From positions 114,913 through 178,912 of the forward strand of contig MPNJ01000007.1 of assembly GCA_002238965.1 (NCBI GenBank): a stretch of DNA of 64,000 nt, read 5' to 3'. A model generated the notes under the pieces. That model was not told where the DNA came from. It searched no databases and saw only the letters and a list, made by a program, of their open reading frames with translations. Below are positions 9,493 to 20,900 of this stretch, piece by piece. Positions within the stretch are counted from its first letter, which is position 1; each line of letters opens with the position of its first letter. The DNA comes from Nitrospinae bacterium bin107. Lineage in GTDB: Bacteria; UBA8248. The translations under genes were made by a program, and so were the position numbers.

Positions 9493-9951
9493 CTACAAAG
9501 TGCCGTTGATGGCGTAGTTGAGTATGCGCACCACCTGTTCGGGCTCTTCGGCCACGGCCATGGCGGCAGCATCGACTTCCTTGAGCGCGTGGGTGTGGCC
9601 CGGGTCGTGCAGAGTGATGACGGGTTTTCCCAGAGCCGCTGCGTAGCCCGCATCGAAAGCGGCGTTCCACTGCCTGTATTTCTCACCGAAGCGCACGACC
9701 ACTACGTCGGCCTTCTCGATGAGCGTGCGGGTTCTGATGGCGTTCACGCCAGCACCCTTGCGGTCTTTCCAGAACGGTTTTTCCTCATCTCCGAGGATGG
9801 ACACGCCGCAATCGTCACTCGCGTCGTGGTCAGTTACGGGGGCGAGAAAGGTTACCGGCAGACCCGCCTTTTCCGCGCCCTCGGTGATCCGCTCGCGCCA
9901 GTCGGTGTGCACTTCTCCCGAAAGATAGACCGTCCAACTTGTCTGAGACAT
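9493..9951 (-). CDS. YtoQ family protein (nucleoside 2-deoxyribosyltransferase-like fold)
   Basis: 152 residues from ATG at 9951, with AAAGGAGCG upstream. The sequence WTVYLSGEVHTDWRERI, the acidic middle (VTDHDASDDCG) and IEKADVVVVRFGEKYRQWN match the YtoQ family, whose fold resembles nucleoside deoxyribosyltransferases. The biochemical role is not established. It is encoded tail to tail with the dehydrogenase, and the same strand upstream carries a tiny reading frame and a hairpin terminator (10022-10165) that may regulate it. Confidence 0.85.
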   Translation of the reverse strand: MSQTSWTVYLSGEVHTDWRERITEGAEKAGLPVTFLAPVTDHDASDDCGVSILGDEEKPFWKDRKGAGVNAIRTRTLIEKADVVVVRFGEKYRQWNAAFDAGYAAALGKPVITLHDPGHTHALKEVDAAAMAVAEEPEQVVRILNYAINGTL

Positions 9952-10021
9952 GGAACGCGCTCCTTTATGCTTTGAATTAAATGATGTGAAAGATGAAGGT
10001 TTCTCGTTTATTGAAGAAGTG

Positions 10022-10051
10022 AAAAACCCCGGCCCTCGCGGACCGGGGTTT
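10022..10051 (-). terminator. Rho-independent terminator or attenuator upstream of ytoQ
   Basis: On the minus strand a GC-rich stem (AAACCCCGG with CCGGGGTTT, 10-base loop) is followed by five T. It lies 71 bases before the ytoQ start and after the tiny frame at 10127-10165, so it could end that short transcript or attenuate ytoQ. Confidence 0.75.
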
Positions 10052-10126
10052 CCCATCGTTCGGTGGTCTGGTGGGGATTCGCCTGGGCGAAGATGAACCC
10101 GGTGAATCTCCTCAGGGCTCTCTCCC

Positions 10127-10165
10127 CTAGGCTCCAGCCACCTCGTCCCTACAGTCTATTTTCAT
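10127..10165 (-). CDS. Candidate 12-residue leader peptide with a perfect Shine-Dalgarno
   Basis: AGAAAGGAGGTGATCC, the full complement of the 16S rRNA 3' end, stands three bases before an ATG on the minus strand. The frame reads MKIDCRDEVAGA and stops at TAG. A hairpin terminator follows about 75 bases later, then ytoQ. Such a strong ribosome site is hard to explain by chance. No run of one amino acid reveals an attenuation signal. It could be a leader peptide or a small independent peptide. Confidence 0.5.
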   Translation of the reverse strand: MKIDCRDEVAGA

Positions 10166-10324
10166 ATTAGGATCACCTCCTTTCTGACGTACCTGGGATC
10201 ATCGAAAAAGTGAGCGGAAAAGTCAAGGCGCGATCTTGGCGGCGGACTGACAGGCCCGCGCCGTCCGTGATATACAAACCACCGCGTGGCCAATTCGCGC
10301 TTTCACGCCACGGCCCCACCCCGC

Positions 10325-10417
10325 GGAGAGGTGTCCGAGAGGCCGAAGGAGTACGACTGGAAATCGTATAGGTGCCCACAAGGTGCCTCGAGGGTTCGAA
10401 TCCCTCCCTCTCCGCCA
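10325..10417 (+). tRNA. tRNA-Ser (anticodon GGA)
   Basis: The acceptor stem GGAGAGG pairs with CCTCTCC, with G as discriminator and an encoded CCA end. The anticodon loop is CTGGAAA (anticodon GGA, reading UCC/UCU). A long class II variable arm and the GGTTCGAATCC T-arm confirm serine identity. It lies immediately left of a cluster of broken mobile genes, a common setting for integration. Confidence 0.97.
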
Positions 10418-10522
10418 GTTTGATTCTTTCAGCCTGGTATACGAACGGCACATATTTATATCTAATTGTATTTATTATGTTTATTTTTTTATGCTTTGAT
10501 TGAAATCTGCTGACCGATGCTT

Positions 10523-10560
10523 GTAATCAAAGCGAAAGCGGATTGATAATAATTTGCGCG
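10523..10560 (+). repeat. Dispersed GTAATCA...CGAAAGCGG repeat, copy A
   Basis: Core GTAATCAAAGCGAAAGCGG is followed by an AT-rich patch and GCGCG. Related copies occur at 11373-11410, 39483-39520 and 56811-56850, each beside degraded or recombining DNA. Confidence 0.65.
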
Positions 10561-10775
10561 TATCCCTGTGGCGCTCAGCGCCTCCGGACACCACGCCCCA
10601 GGAGGTGCCCGCCCGGATCGTGAGGCCCCTGTCCCCGGAGCCTGCGGAGTAAAAGAGCGTGGCGCTCACGCCCCATTCCTCATAGTACGCCTGTTCGTGC
10701 GCGATGAGACCCCGTGCGCCCATCTCCACCGTGAGGCCGGTGGGATTCGAGTAGCGGAACCCGAGGCGAAGCCCG
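10555..10775 (-). pseudogene. Fragment of an outer-membrane beta-barrel (autotransporter-like) C-terminal domain
   Basis: One minus-strand frame gives alternating strands typical of autotransporter barrels: LRLGFRYSNPTGLTVEMGAR, then EEWGVSATLFYSAG and GDRGLTIRAGTSWG. It has no start region and its left side changes abruptly into unrelated sequence at about 10780, so it is a remnant. Confidence 0.5.
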
Positions 10776-10864
10776 TGCGCACCACCCGCCTGTCCGCGAT
10801 CAGCGCGAGCGTCGGCGTGCCGCCGGAAGTGTCCACCACAACCGCCGCCGAGAACGTCACCGTC

Positions 10865-11119
10865 GCCTGGGCCTCGACCGTGCACGCCTTCCAGTACCGG
10901 ACGTTCGATACCGTCATCGCCGCCATGGAGGCCAACCATCCCAACCTCACCAACCAGAAGACACACTACGTCGAGATCAGCCGCGCCCGGGACCGGGCGA
11001 AACTCGTGACCGACGATGCGAAGGCCCTACGCGAACGGCTCGAAGCCGCGACGGGGGGGCGGATAACGGCGCTCGAGGCGTTCGGCGACAATCCGCGGGA
11101 CGCACGGAGAACGAAATAG
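10865..11119 (+). pseudogene. C-terminal fragment of a MobF-type relaxase/helicase (TraI/TrwC-like)
   Basis: The plus-strand frame reads WASTVHAFQYRTFDTVIAAM and KTHYVEISRARDRAKLV. These match the late helicase motifs (TVHxFQG and YVExSRAR) of the UvrD-like C-terminal half of conjugative MobF relaxases. The rest of the roughly 900-residue protein is missing. This is a trace of a conjugative or integrative element next to the tRNA gene. Confidence 0.6.
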
Positions 11120-11239
11120 ACGGTGCAACCCGTGGAGCGGCAGAATCCAGAGACAGGGAAGGTCCGCTCTGCACGCACGATGGAAATGTAGGAAATTAAC
11201 TATCGAAAATCTACAGGCTTTAGAAAAATCGTATTTCGA

Positions 11240-11410
11240 TGAAATCCAAAGATTTGGATATACCGAGCCGTTTCCGTCAAGCGTAAAACTTCAGTAACGC
11301 ATTGATATGATTACCGTATATTCATTACTCGAACTGCTCCCGACCTGTTCCCGAATTGACCCCTCTGAATCCGTAATCAAAACGAAAGCGGGTTCATTAT
11401 AATGCCCGCG
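11240..11410 (+). repeat. Dispersed repeat, long copy B
   Basis: Shares with 39355-39525 a 170-base mosaic of blocks in the same order: ATATACCGAGCC, CCGTATATTCATT, GAACTG, TGACCCC, GTAATCA and AAGCGG. It ends against the IS110 fragment. Confidence 0.65.
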
Positions 11411-11516
11411 CAGGCAGGCTTACCGGTGTCGGTAAGCGATGGAGTGGATGCGCTCTCCCGGCAGTATCACACTGAGGAAGGACAGCGTCTTATACCGTCC
11501 TGCGGGAGGGAGTTCC

Positions 11517-11613
11517 ATGGAACAGGTTCACATCATCGGGGTCGCTCTGGCGAAACAGATTTTAAAAATCCACATCGCGTGCCTGGGCGGGTCGGTACCC
11601 GGGACGCCACAAC
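11517..11613 (+). pseudogene. N-terminal remnant of an IS110-family transposase
   Basis: After GGGAGG and an ATG the frame reads MEQVHIIGVALAKQILKIHI, which resembles the start of IS110 DEDD transposases (MEQVxxxGVDLAK). The first catalytic aspartate of the GVDLAK motif is alanine here (GVALAK), and homology ends after about 32 residues. The element is dead. Confidence 0.55.
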
Positions 11614-11989
11614 GTAATCCTACACATAACCCTTCCCGAAACAAGGTTCTTCAACAGCCCCTATTCGATAGCTTGCTGATTACGGTGAAAAACTTCGACT
11701 TTTGAATTCACTTGCGATTTTTCGCACATCACATATGTGGGACGTAATTATGATCGCCGACTTACGAACTTCTGTTTTCACTCACGAAGGTTTGATCGCC
11801 TATCTTGGTTCCGGTGCAACGAGCACCATCTTATTGAAACCGAGTTGGTCTGGAAATTAGGTCTTAGATCTCCCGAAAAATAGTTGAGTCGCCCCGAAAG
11901 CGCGCTGTATGATGGACTCGTTCCAGAGCGGCGTCATAGCGGTGAGGAGATGTGTTTCGCGAAGAAATCCGAACCTGGGAGAGAACTCG

Positions 11990-14900
11990 ATGCGCACGGA
12001 TGATAATTTCGATCCTTCTGAAGAAACTGACGCCGCAGCACCGGAGGTTTCCCGGCCCGCAGAACCCATAGCCATCGTGGGCATGGCGTGCCGGTTTCCC
12101 AACGCCGTCGGTCTCCCGGCGTTCTGGCGTCTGCTCGAGGCTGGCGAGAACGCCGTGACCAGGGGAGATCCGGGTTCGGGTGTGGGGCGCGTGGGCGTGC
12201 TCTTTCCCGACGCCGAAATCCAGAGCGAAGCCTGCCGTTTCGGCGCTTATCTCGAAGATATCGACCAGTTCGACGCCGCGTTCTTCCGCATATCGCCCGT
12301 CGAGGCCCAACTCCTGGACCCCCAGCAGCGGCTCATGCTGGAGACGAGCTGGCGCGCGCTCGAGGACGCAGGCATGGACCCGGAGCGCCTCAGGGGCAGC
12401 CGCACCGGCGTGTACGGAGGCGTCAGCAACAACGAATACCGAAACCTGATAATGGACGTCAGCGATACCGATGAGCCCGCCACGAGCCTGTATACGGTCA
12501 GCGGCACCTCCTTCAATACGGCCGTCGGGCGGGTCTCCTTCGCGCTGGGCTTCGAGGGACCGGCGATTGCGCTCGATACCGCCTGTTCCTCATCGCTTGT
12601 CGCGATTCACCAGGCTGTGGCGGGCCTGCAGCAGCGCGAAGCCGATCTGGCCCTGGCCGGAGGGGTGCATACGATCCTCTCGGGCCGACTGCTGGAGTTG
12701 CGCGGCAATGCCGGAATGCTCTCGCCCGAGGGGCGATGCGCGACGTTCGACGCCGCCGCGAACGGGTACGTGCGGGGCGAGGGCTGCGGGATCGTGGTTC
12801 TCAAGCGGCTCGCCGATGCGGAGGCAGACGGCGACCGCATCTGGGGCGTGATTCGCGGGTCGGCCATCAACCAGGACGGCGCGAGCCCGGGACTGACGGT
12901 GCCGAGCGGTGCGGCGCAGGAGCGGGTGATCGCGGAGGCGCTCTCGCGGGCCGGAATCAGGCCCCATGAAGTGGATTACCTCGAAGCGCACGGGACGGGC
13001 ACGGAGGTGGGCGACCCGATTGAGCTGGAAGCGGCGGCGGCGGCATACGGCAAGGGACGCGCTGCGGACCGCCCGCTATTAATCGGCTCGGTCAAGACCA
13101 ACCTCGGACATCTCGAGTCCTCAGCCGGAGTCGCCGGCCTGATCAAGGCGACGCTGGCCCTGAAGCAGGGGGTGATCCCCAAACACCTGCACTTCCGGGA
13201 GCCCACTCCGGCGGTGGACTGGACGCGAATGTCCTTGCAGGTCACGGCGGAGGCGACGCAGTGGCCGCGCCGTCCCGAACATCCCCCTCGGGCGGGCGTA
13301 AGCGGATTCGGATGGTCTGGCACGAACGCCCACGTGATCCTGGAGAGATACGAAACGCAGGAGGGGGATTCCACCGTCGGTGCGATGAATGAACCCGTGG
13401 GTTCCGCACTGCCTGTCGCCGTTTCCCCGCCAGAGCCTGAGGTGGACCCACCCAAGGCGAGCGATGGGCTCTTAAAGCGTAAAGCACGGATTCTTCCGCT
13501 CTCGGGCAAGTCGGAGGCTGCGCTTCGCGACCTTGCGGGGCGGTATCTCTCCTGGCTCGATGAGCGCGAAGAAGCACTTGCCTCCGAAAGCGCCGCCTCG
13601 GAGCCGCTGCTCTCGGATATGGCTTGGACGACCGCCGTTGGGCGGAGCCATTTCACGCACCGCGCGGGCCTCCTCTTCGGCGACGCCGCGCGGCTGCGCG
13701 AGGGGTTGAGCGCGCTGGCCGAAGGCGGTGAAGCGCCGGAAGTGCGGACGGCGACCAGAGTGGCGTTCCTCTTCACCGGTCAGGGCAGCCAGTGGGTCGG
13801 CATGGGAGGAGACTTGTACGAGACGGAACCCGTGGCGCGGGCGGTTTTCGATCGTTGCGAGGAAGTCGTTCGCGAACACAGGGGCGCCTCGCTGCTGGAC
13901 GTCATGTTCGGTCGCGGCGAGGGAAATCTGAACGATACCGTCTGGGCGCAGCCGGCCATCTACGCGATCGAGTGCGCCGTCACGGCGCTTTGGGCGAGCC
14001 TGGGAGTTCGCCCAGACGTTGTGGTGGGGCACAGCGTAGGGGAATTCGGGGCGGCGCATGCGGCGGGGGTGTTCGGACTCGAAGACGGAATGCGGGCCGT
14101 CATGGGGCGGAGCGAAATTCTGGCGTCGGCGCCGGAGGCCGGGACGATGGCGGCGGTATTCGCTTCTTACCCGGCAGTTGAAGCGGCGGTGCGCGAATAC
14201 AACGAGTCGGCCGGGAGCGAGAGGCTTGCGATTGCGGCGAGAAACGGGGCGCACCAGGTGTTGAGCGGTCAGGTTTCCGCTGTCGAGGTGGTCTCGGAGC
14301 GCTTCGAGGCCGAAGAAGTACGGGTGAGGCCGATCAACACGAGCCAGGCGTTCCATAGTCCCCTGGTGGAGCCGGGCCTGGATGCCCTGGAATCGCTTTT
14401 CGAGAGCGTTCAGATAGCGCCTCCCTCGTTCGCCACATTGGTGAGCAACGTGACGGGCCGGGTGGTGGAGCCGGACGAGGTGCTCGGCGGAGGATACTGG
14501 CGCCGGCACGCCCGCGAGGCGGTGGCCTTCGACCGCGGCGTCCGCACGCTGGCGAACCTGGGCGTTGACCTGGTGATGGAAGTCGGCCCGCACGCGGTGC
14601 TGGGGCCGATGCTGTCTCTCGCCTGGCCGGGGCCGGATGAGGGAGGGGATGACCTTGTCGGGGATGTCGAGGCTCCCCGTGTGTTGGCGAGTCTGCAAAG
14701 ACCCTCGCAAGACGAGGAGAAACCGGCGGACGAGATGGAAACAAGTTTCCCGGGCGCGGTGGCGGGGGCCTATGAGGCGGGGCTCGACCTCTCTTTCCAG
14801 GGATTGTTCGTCGGTGAAGAGCGGCGGCGCATCTCGCTGCCGGGCTATCCCTTCCAGCGCGAACGCTACTGGGTCGAGGCGCCGAAGCGGCGGCGGCGGA

Positions 14901-17900
14901 GCGTAGGCCTTCCCCTGCTGGGCGAGCGGCATGAATCTGCCAGCGGCGAGATCACGTTCGAGACCGAATTGCTCCCCTCGGACCCGCCGTGGATGACGGA
15001 TCACCGGGTGTTCGGCCGGGTCATCGCACCGGGCGCGCTTTATGGAGCCATGGCGATCTCGGCATCCACCGCCGAGGGAAGCGGTTCGATGCTGGTCGAG
15101 GACATGCAATTCCACAACGCGTTGATCTTCGGTGAGGAAGATTCAGAGGGCGGCGGCGCGGGGCGGGAAGTGCAGGTTCTGCTCGATGCTCCGGGGGATG
15201 AGCACTCGCGCCTCGTGCGGATATTCAGCAAAGGAGAGGCCGGGGAGGATTGGACGCTGCACGCGGAGTGTCGCGCGCCCTCGGGTGCGAACGCGCAACA
15301 GGCCACGGAGCAAGTGGACCTGGAAAGCATGAAGGCCGGTTTGACACCGGAGGACGTGCCGGCGTTTTACCGCGCCAAGGCGGGTGTGGGGATCGAGCTC
15401 GGCCCGTCTTTCCGCACGCTGGGGGGGGTCTGGTCGCGGCAGGGCGAGGCGCTGGGCGAGGTGTGCTTCCCCGAGGCGTTAGGCGCGAACGCCCTCGACG
15501 TGCACCCGCTCCTGCTCGACGGCTGTTTCCAGGTGATGGGCGCGGCGCGCAATCCGGGCGGCGCCGAAGACGGCATCACCTACCTGCCGTTCGGCTGGGA
15601 GCGGCTGTGGTTCTCGGATCGGCTGCCGGATCGGCTTTTGTGCCACGTGCGCATGAGAGAGGCTCCGACGAGCCAGGGAACGGACCCCGAAACGGGTGGG
15701 GGGCCTGAGGTCTTCGTCGGCGATTTCCGCCTCTACGACGATAACGGGAGCCTGATCGGCGAGTTGAGCGGTTTCATGGTGAAGCGCGCGACGCGGGCGG
15801 CGCTGCTATCGGCGGTGGAAGGGATACAGGAGCTGCTCTATGAGGTCGTGTGGCGCGAGAGTTTTCTGGCGGAAGGAATGCCGCCTTCGGACTTTCTGAC
15901 GAGTCCGGAGACGGTTGCGGCTCGCTCAAGGCCGTTCACCGGGTATCTCGCGGACGAGGACGTCGGAGCCGAGAGCAGGGCCGATTTGCTGGCGGATCTG
16001 GAGCGGTTGTCGCGCTCTTATGCGCTCGCGACCCTGGAGAAGCTGGGGTGGGAGCGCGAGGGGGGCTCGACCGTGGATTCCGAGAGATTGCGGGAACGCT
16101 TGAAGGTCGGCGATGAGCATCAGCGCCTGTTCCGCCGGATGCTCGAGATGCTGGCCAAATCAGGCGTCCTGGAAGAGGCAAACGGCGGTTTTCTCGTGAA
16201 GGTCGGGCCTGAGGATCCGCTGCCGGATGAAATGCCGGGCGATTTGAGCGAGTTCGCGGATCGGATGAGCGAGCTTTATCCGCACGGTACGACCGAAATC
16301 GGACTGTTCAGGCGGTGCGGCGGCGCGCTGTCGCAGGTGCTTCTCGGCCAGGAAGACCCGCTCTCGCTGCTGTTCAGCGGCGGAGAACCGAGCGCTGCCG
16401 ATCTGTACCGCAAGGCGCCGGTGGCCCGCGCGGCGAACCGGATGCTGGCGGACGCGGTGGCCGCGCTTCTGGAGAGTTTGCCCGACGGGCGACGGCTGCG
16501 GGTTCTGGAGGTCGGCGCCGGCACGGGTTCGGCGACGGCGGTTGTACTGCCCGTGCTCCCGGCTGGGCGGTTCGACTATGTATACACCGATATATCTGCA
16601 GGCTTCTTTGCGGAAGCGGAGGCGCGCTTCGGGGGCGATGAAGCGTCCATCGAATACCGCGTGCTGGACATCGAAAAAGACCCGGTGGCGCAGGGATTCG
16701 ACGCGCACGGATACGATCTGGTGATTGCGTCCAATGTGCTGCACGCCACACGCTATCTGGAGGAGACGCTCGCGCACTGCCGTGCGATCCTCGCGCCCTC
16801 GGGCCAGTTGGTCGCGCTCGAGAACCTCCGCGGTCAGGGGTGGCTGGACCTGACGTTCGGACAGTTGGACGGTTGGTGGCGGTTTGCGGACGACTATCGT
16901 CCCCACCACGCCCTGGCGAGTCCAGAGGTGTGGCGACGCGCGCTCGGCGATTCGGGTTTCGAGGAGGTCGCGGTGCTGGGCGTGGAGGAGACCGGCGCGG
17001 GCATGGAGCCGGACCGGGGCGTGATCCTGGCGAGCGGCCCGGCGGACGTGAAGGAGACTCCCGGCGTGTGGGTACTGGCGGCGGACCGCGGCGGCGAAGC
17101 CGAGAAGCTGGCGAACGGGTTGGCCGCGCGCAACCAGACTGTCGTACTGGCGAGCGAGGGGGAAGCGACGAACGGGGGTCCGGCGGACGAAAAACCCGGA
17201 GTCGTCCATGCGTCCCTGGAGATGGAGAGCCGCGAATCCTGGGGAGCGCTGTACGAAGATTTGCCCGGTGATGCGCCGCTGGCCGGCGTCGTGCACCTCG
17301 CGGCGCTGGATGGCCACAGCCCCGAAGCGACGACCGAAGAAATGGCGGCGGACATGAAGCGGGTGGGAGCGAGCGCATTGGCCCTGGCGCAGGGGCTCCT
17401 GGACGCCGACGCGGCGCCCGGGAAGGGTTTTTGGTTCCTCACGCGGGGTGCGCAGGTGCTGGAGCGCGAACGCGGTGGTGAGCTTGCCGGCGCGACGCTG
17501 TGGGGTTTCGCGAAGGTGATGACCCGCGAAGCGCCCCATCTGCAGACGAGAATGCTCGATCTCGACCCCGAACCGATGGCGCCGCCGACAGACCTCGTCA
17601 ATGAACTGCTTTATCCCGATCACGAAAACCACGTTGCATATCGCTACGGTCGCCGCCAAGCGGCCCGCCTGGTCCGGGGCGTCGAAGGCGTGGAGCGTCT
17701 GACTCTGCCTGATGAGTCGAGCTGGCTGGTGGAGCCCGACGCGGGCGGTTCTCTTGATGAGATGGGAGTCGCATCCATGCCGGCGCGGCAGCTTGCGCCG
17801 GGGGAGGTGCGCGTCGCGATCGAGGCCTCGGGGCTCAATTTCTGGGACGTGTTCCGCTCGATAGGCTTGATTGATGAAGGACTGCTGGGCGGGGAATTCT

Positions 17901-20900
17901 GCGGACGGGTGCTGGAAACCGGCTCAGACGTCTCGGGCTTCGCTGCTGGCGATCTCGTCGTCGGCCTGGCGTTCGGCACGTTCGGTTCCGAGGCGGTGAC
18001 CGTGCAGGAGATGGTCGCGCACGCGCCGCCCGGGTTTTCGCTCACCGATCTTGCGACGATGCCGACCGCCTTCGTCTCGGCGGCGCTCTCGTTCGATCTA
18101 TCGGGGCTTGAGGCGGGCGACCGGGTGCTTATCCACGCGGGCGCGGGCGGCGTGGGGCTTGCGGCCATCCAGATGGCGCAGGCGGCGGGAGCGGAAGTGT
18201 TCGCGACGGCGAGTGCGCCGAAACAGGACTACCTCCGCTCGCTGGGCGTGGAGCACGTATTCGACAGCCGCCAGACGAAATTCGGGGAGGAAATCCTCGA
18301 AGCCACCGGCGGCGCGGGCGTGAACGTGGTGCTGAACAGCCTCACGGGGCCGGGTTTCATTGACGCGAGTTTATCTTGCCTGGCGGAAGGGGGCCGTTTC
18401 GTGGAAATGGCCAGGGTCGACATTCTGAGCGAGGTGGAGATGGCGGTGGCGCGCCCGGACGTGGCCTACGACATCCTGAAGCTCGACGTGCTGAAAGAAC
18501 ACGACCCGCAGCCGGCCGGGGACGCCTTGAGGCGGGTGATGGGACTGCTCGCGAAGGGAGTGCTTTCCCCCATCATCCACACTAGGTGGTCGCTCGCCGA
18601 GACGGCTGGGGCGATGAAGTTCATGCGCGCGGCGCGGCACATCGGCAAGATCGTTCTTACGGCGTCGCCGCTCGAAAGAGGCCGGTTGCGGGAGGACAGG
18701 ACCTATCTCGTGACCGGCGGCCTGGGCGGCATCGGGTGTGCCCTGGCCGACTGGCTCGCCGAACGCGGAGCGGGGACAATCGTGCTGAATGGACGGCGGC
18801 CCCCGGATCCGGAGGTCGAAGAGGCCATCGAATCGTTGCGAAAGCGCGGGTTCACGGTGCGGGTGGAACTCGCGGACGTGACGGACGCCGCCGCGATGGA
18901 CGAGATGCTGGCGCGAATGGACCGGGAGTCGCCGCCTCTGGGCGGCGTCATCCACAGCGTAGGCGTGCTGGCGGACGCTTCTCTGGCGAACCAGAGCTGG
19001 GAGCGTTTCGAGCAGGTGCTGTGGCCGAAGGTGCTGGGCGCGTGGCATCTGCACCGCGCGACGATGGCGCGCGATCTGGATATGTTCGTGCTGTTTTCGA
19101 GCGTGGCCGGCGTCATGGGAAATCCGGGCCAGGCGAACCATGCGGCGGCCAACGCGTTCCTGGATCAGCTCGCCGCCCACCGCCGTGCGATGGGGCTGCC
19201 GGGCCAGGCCATCGCCTGGGGGGCGTGGTCCGAGATCGGCGAGGCGGCGGAGCAGCGCGAGCGCATCGAGGAGCGCTTCGCGGCCCGCGGCGTCCGCTGG
19301 ATCACGCCGCAGCAGGGCTTCAAAGTGTTCGAGTGGCTCATGCGCCAGGATTCGACGTCCGGCGTGGTGACGGCGGTGGACTGGCCGGTCTTCGGAGAAA
19401 CACTCGATAGCCGCCCGCCCCTGCTGGAGGATTTGCTCGCCACCGACTCGGAAGACGAGGCGGACTCGCCCGCCCTGTCAGAAGACCTGATGTCCCGTCT
19501 GGCGCAAACGCCCTCGGCGGAGCGCGAGAGTCTGCTGGTGTCGTTCCTGCAGCAGGAACTACAGGCGGTGCTGCGATTGTCGAGCGCGCCCGAGCCCACG
19601 GTGGGATTTTTCGATCTGGGAATGGACTCGCTCATGGCCGTGGAACTTCGAAACCGGCTGAACCGCGCGTTTGTGGATGCCTACACGGCCCCGAACACGG
19701 TGGTGTTCGACTATCCCGACATCGCGGTGCTCGCCCGTCATCTTGCCGGTGAACTCGGCGATATCGGCGAGGCCGCCTCCGCTCCCGCTCCACAGGCGCA
19801 GCCCGAGCCTGAGCGGCGGCCGGTGGCGCCGCGCGAGGAGGAGATTGCGATCGTCGGCATGGCGTGCCGTTTCCCGGACGCGCCCGACATTTCCGCCTTC
19901 TGGCGTCTGCTCGAAGCGGGTGTCGACGCGGTGACGGACGGGCGGAGGGGTTCCGGCTCCTGGAGCGGCGTCGCCGGGGACCCGACCGCCGAGGAAGCCA
20001 TCTACCGGCGAGGCGGGTTCATCGAGGGGATCGACCGGTTCGACGCAAACTTCTTCGGCATCAGGCCGATCGAGGCGCGGATGATGGACCCGCGCCAGAG
20101 GATGTTGCTGGAAACATGCTGGCACGCGCTCGAGGACGCGGGCATCGACCCCGCTCCGCTCAAGGGAGCCCGCGCAGGAGTATATGTCGGGCTGGGCGGC
20201 AGCGAGTACCGTGATCTGGTCGCGGCCAGCGGCTTGAATGACAGCTATCTCGGCACCGCCCCGAGCGTGGCCATCGGGCGGATTGCCTTCGCGCTCGGTC
20301 TGATGGGACTTGCGGTGCCGCTGGACATGACCTGCGCTTCATCGCTTGTGGCGGTGCACCAGGCGGCCGCCGCCCTCCGGGGGGGCGAGGTGGAACTGGC
20401 GCTCGCCGGCGGCGTGCACGCAGTGCTCTCGCCACCGATTTCGAAATTCATGGCGGAGTTCGGGATGTTGTCGCCACACGGGCAGTGCAGGACCTTCGAT
20501 GCGGACGCGGACGGCTTCGTGCGGGGCGAGGGCTGCGGGATCGTGGTCATGAAGCGGCTGAGCGACGCGGAGGCGGACGGCGACCGCATCTGGGGCCTGG
20601 TGCGGGGCTCGGCGGTCAACCAGAACGGCGCGAGTGCCGCGCTGACGGTGCCCAACGGCACGGCGCAGGAACAAGTGCTCGAAGATGCGCTCGCCCGGTC
20701 CGGTTTTCCGCCCTCGGAAGTGGATTATCTGGAAGTGCATGCGACGGGGTCGCAACTGGGCGATCCGATTGAGGTGCGCGCATCGGCGGCGGTGTACGGG
20801 CGAGGACGCACGGCGGACCGCCCGCTCCTGCTCGGCACGGCGAAGACGAACATCGGCCATCTGGAATCGGCCGCGGGAATCGCTGGCCTGATCAAAGTAT

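Larger units (their letters stand above)
10418..11989. other. 1.57 kb gene graveyard between tRNA-Ser and the PKS
   Basis: No intact gene is supported. The stretch holds two copies of a dispersed AT-rich repeat (10523-10560 and 11240-11410), a barrel fragment on the minus strand, a MobF helicase fragment on the plus strand, an IS110 N-terminal fragment, and about 280 bases before the PKS start in which I see only a possible promoter region. Confidence 0.7.

Noticed and set aside
10169..10185. Plus strand reads AGGATCACCTCCTTTCT, identical to the 3' end of 16S rRNA
   Set aside because: No other 16S sequence is next to it, and the minus strand has an ATG three bases on. It is a perfect ribosome-binding site, not an rRNA end.
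10173..10453. Minus-strand frames with EREGFEPS-like sequence over tRNA-Ser (also at 30758-31126)
   Set aside because: This well-known false protein is the antisense translation of class II serine tRNA genes.
13472..17659. Long open frames on the minus strand within the PKS gene (about 500-550 codons)
   Set aside because: They mirror the codon pattern of a GC-rich gene, show no domain, and lie opposite well-defined AT, DH and MT domains.
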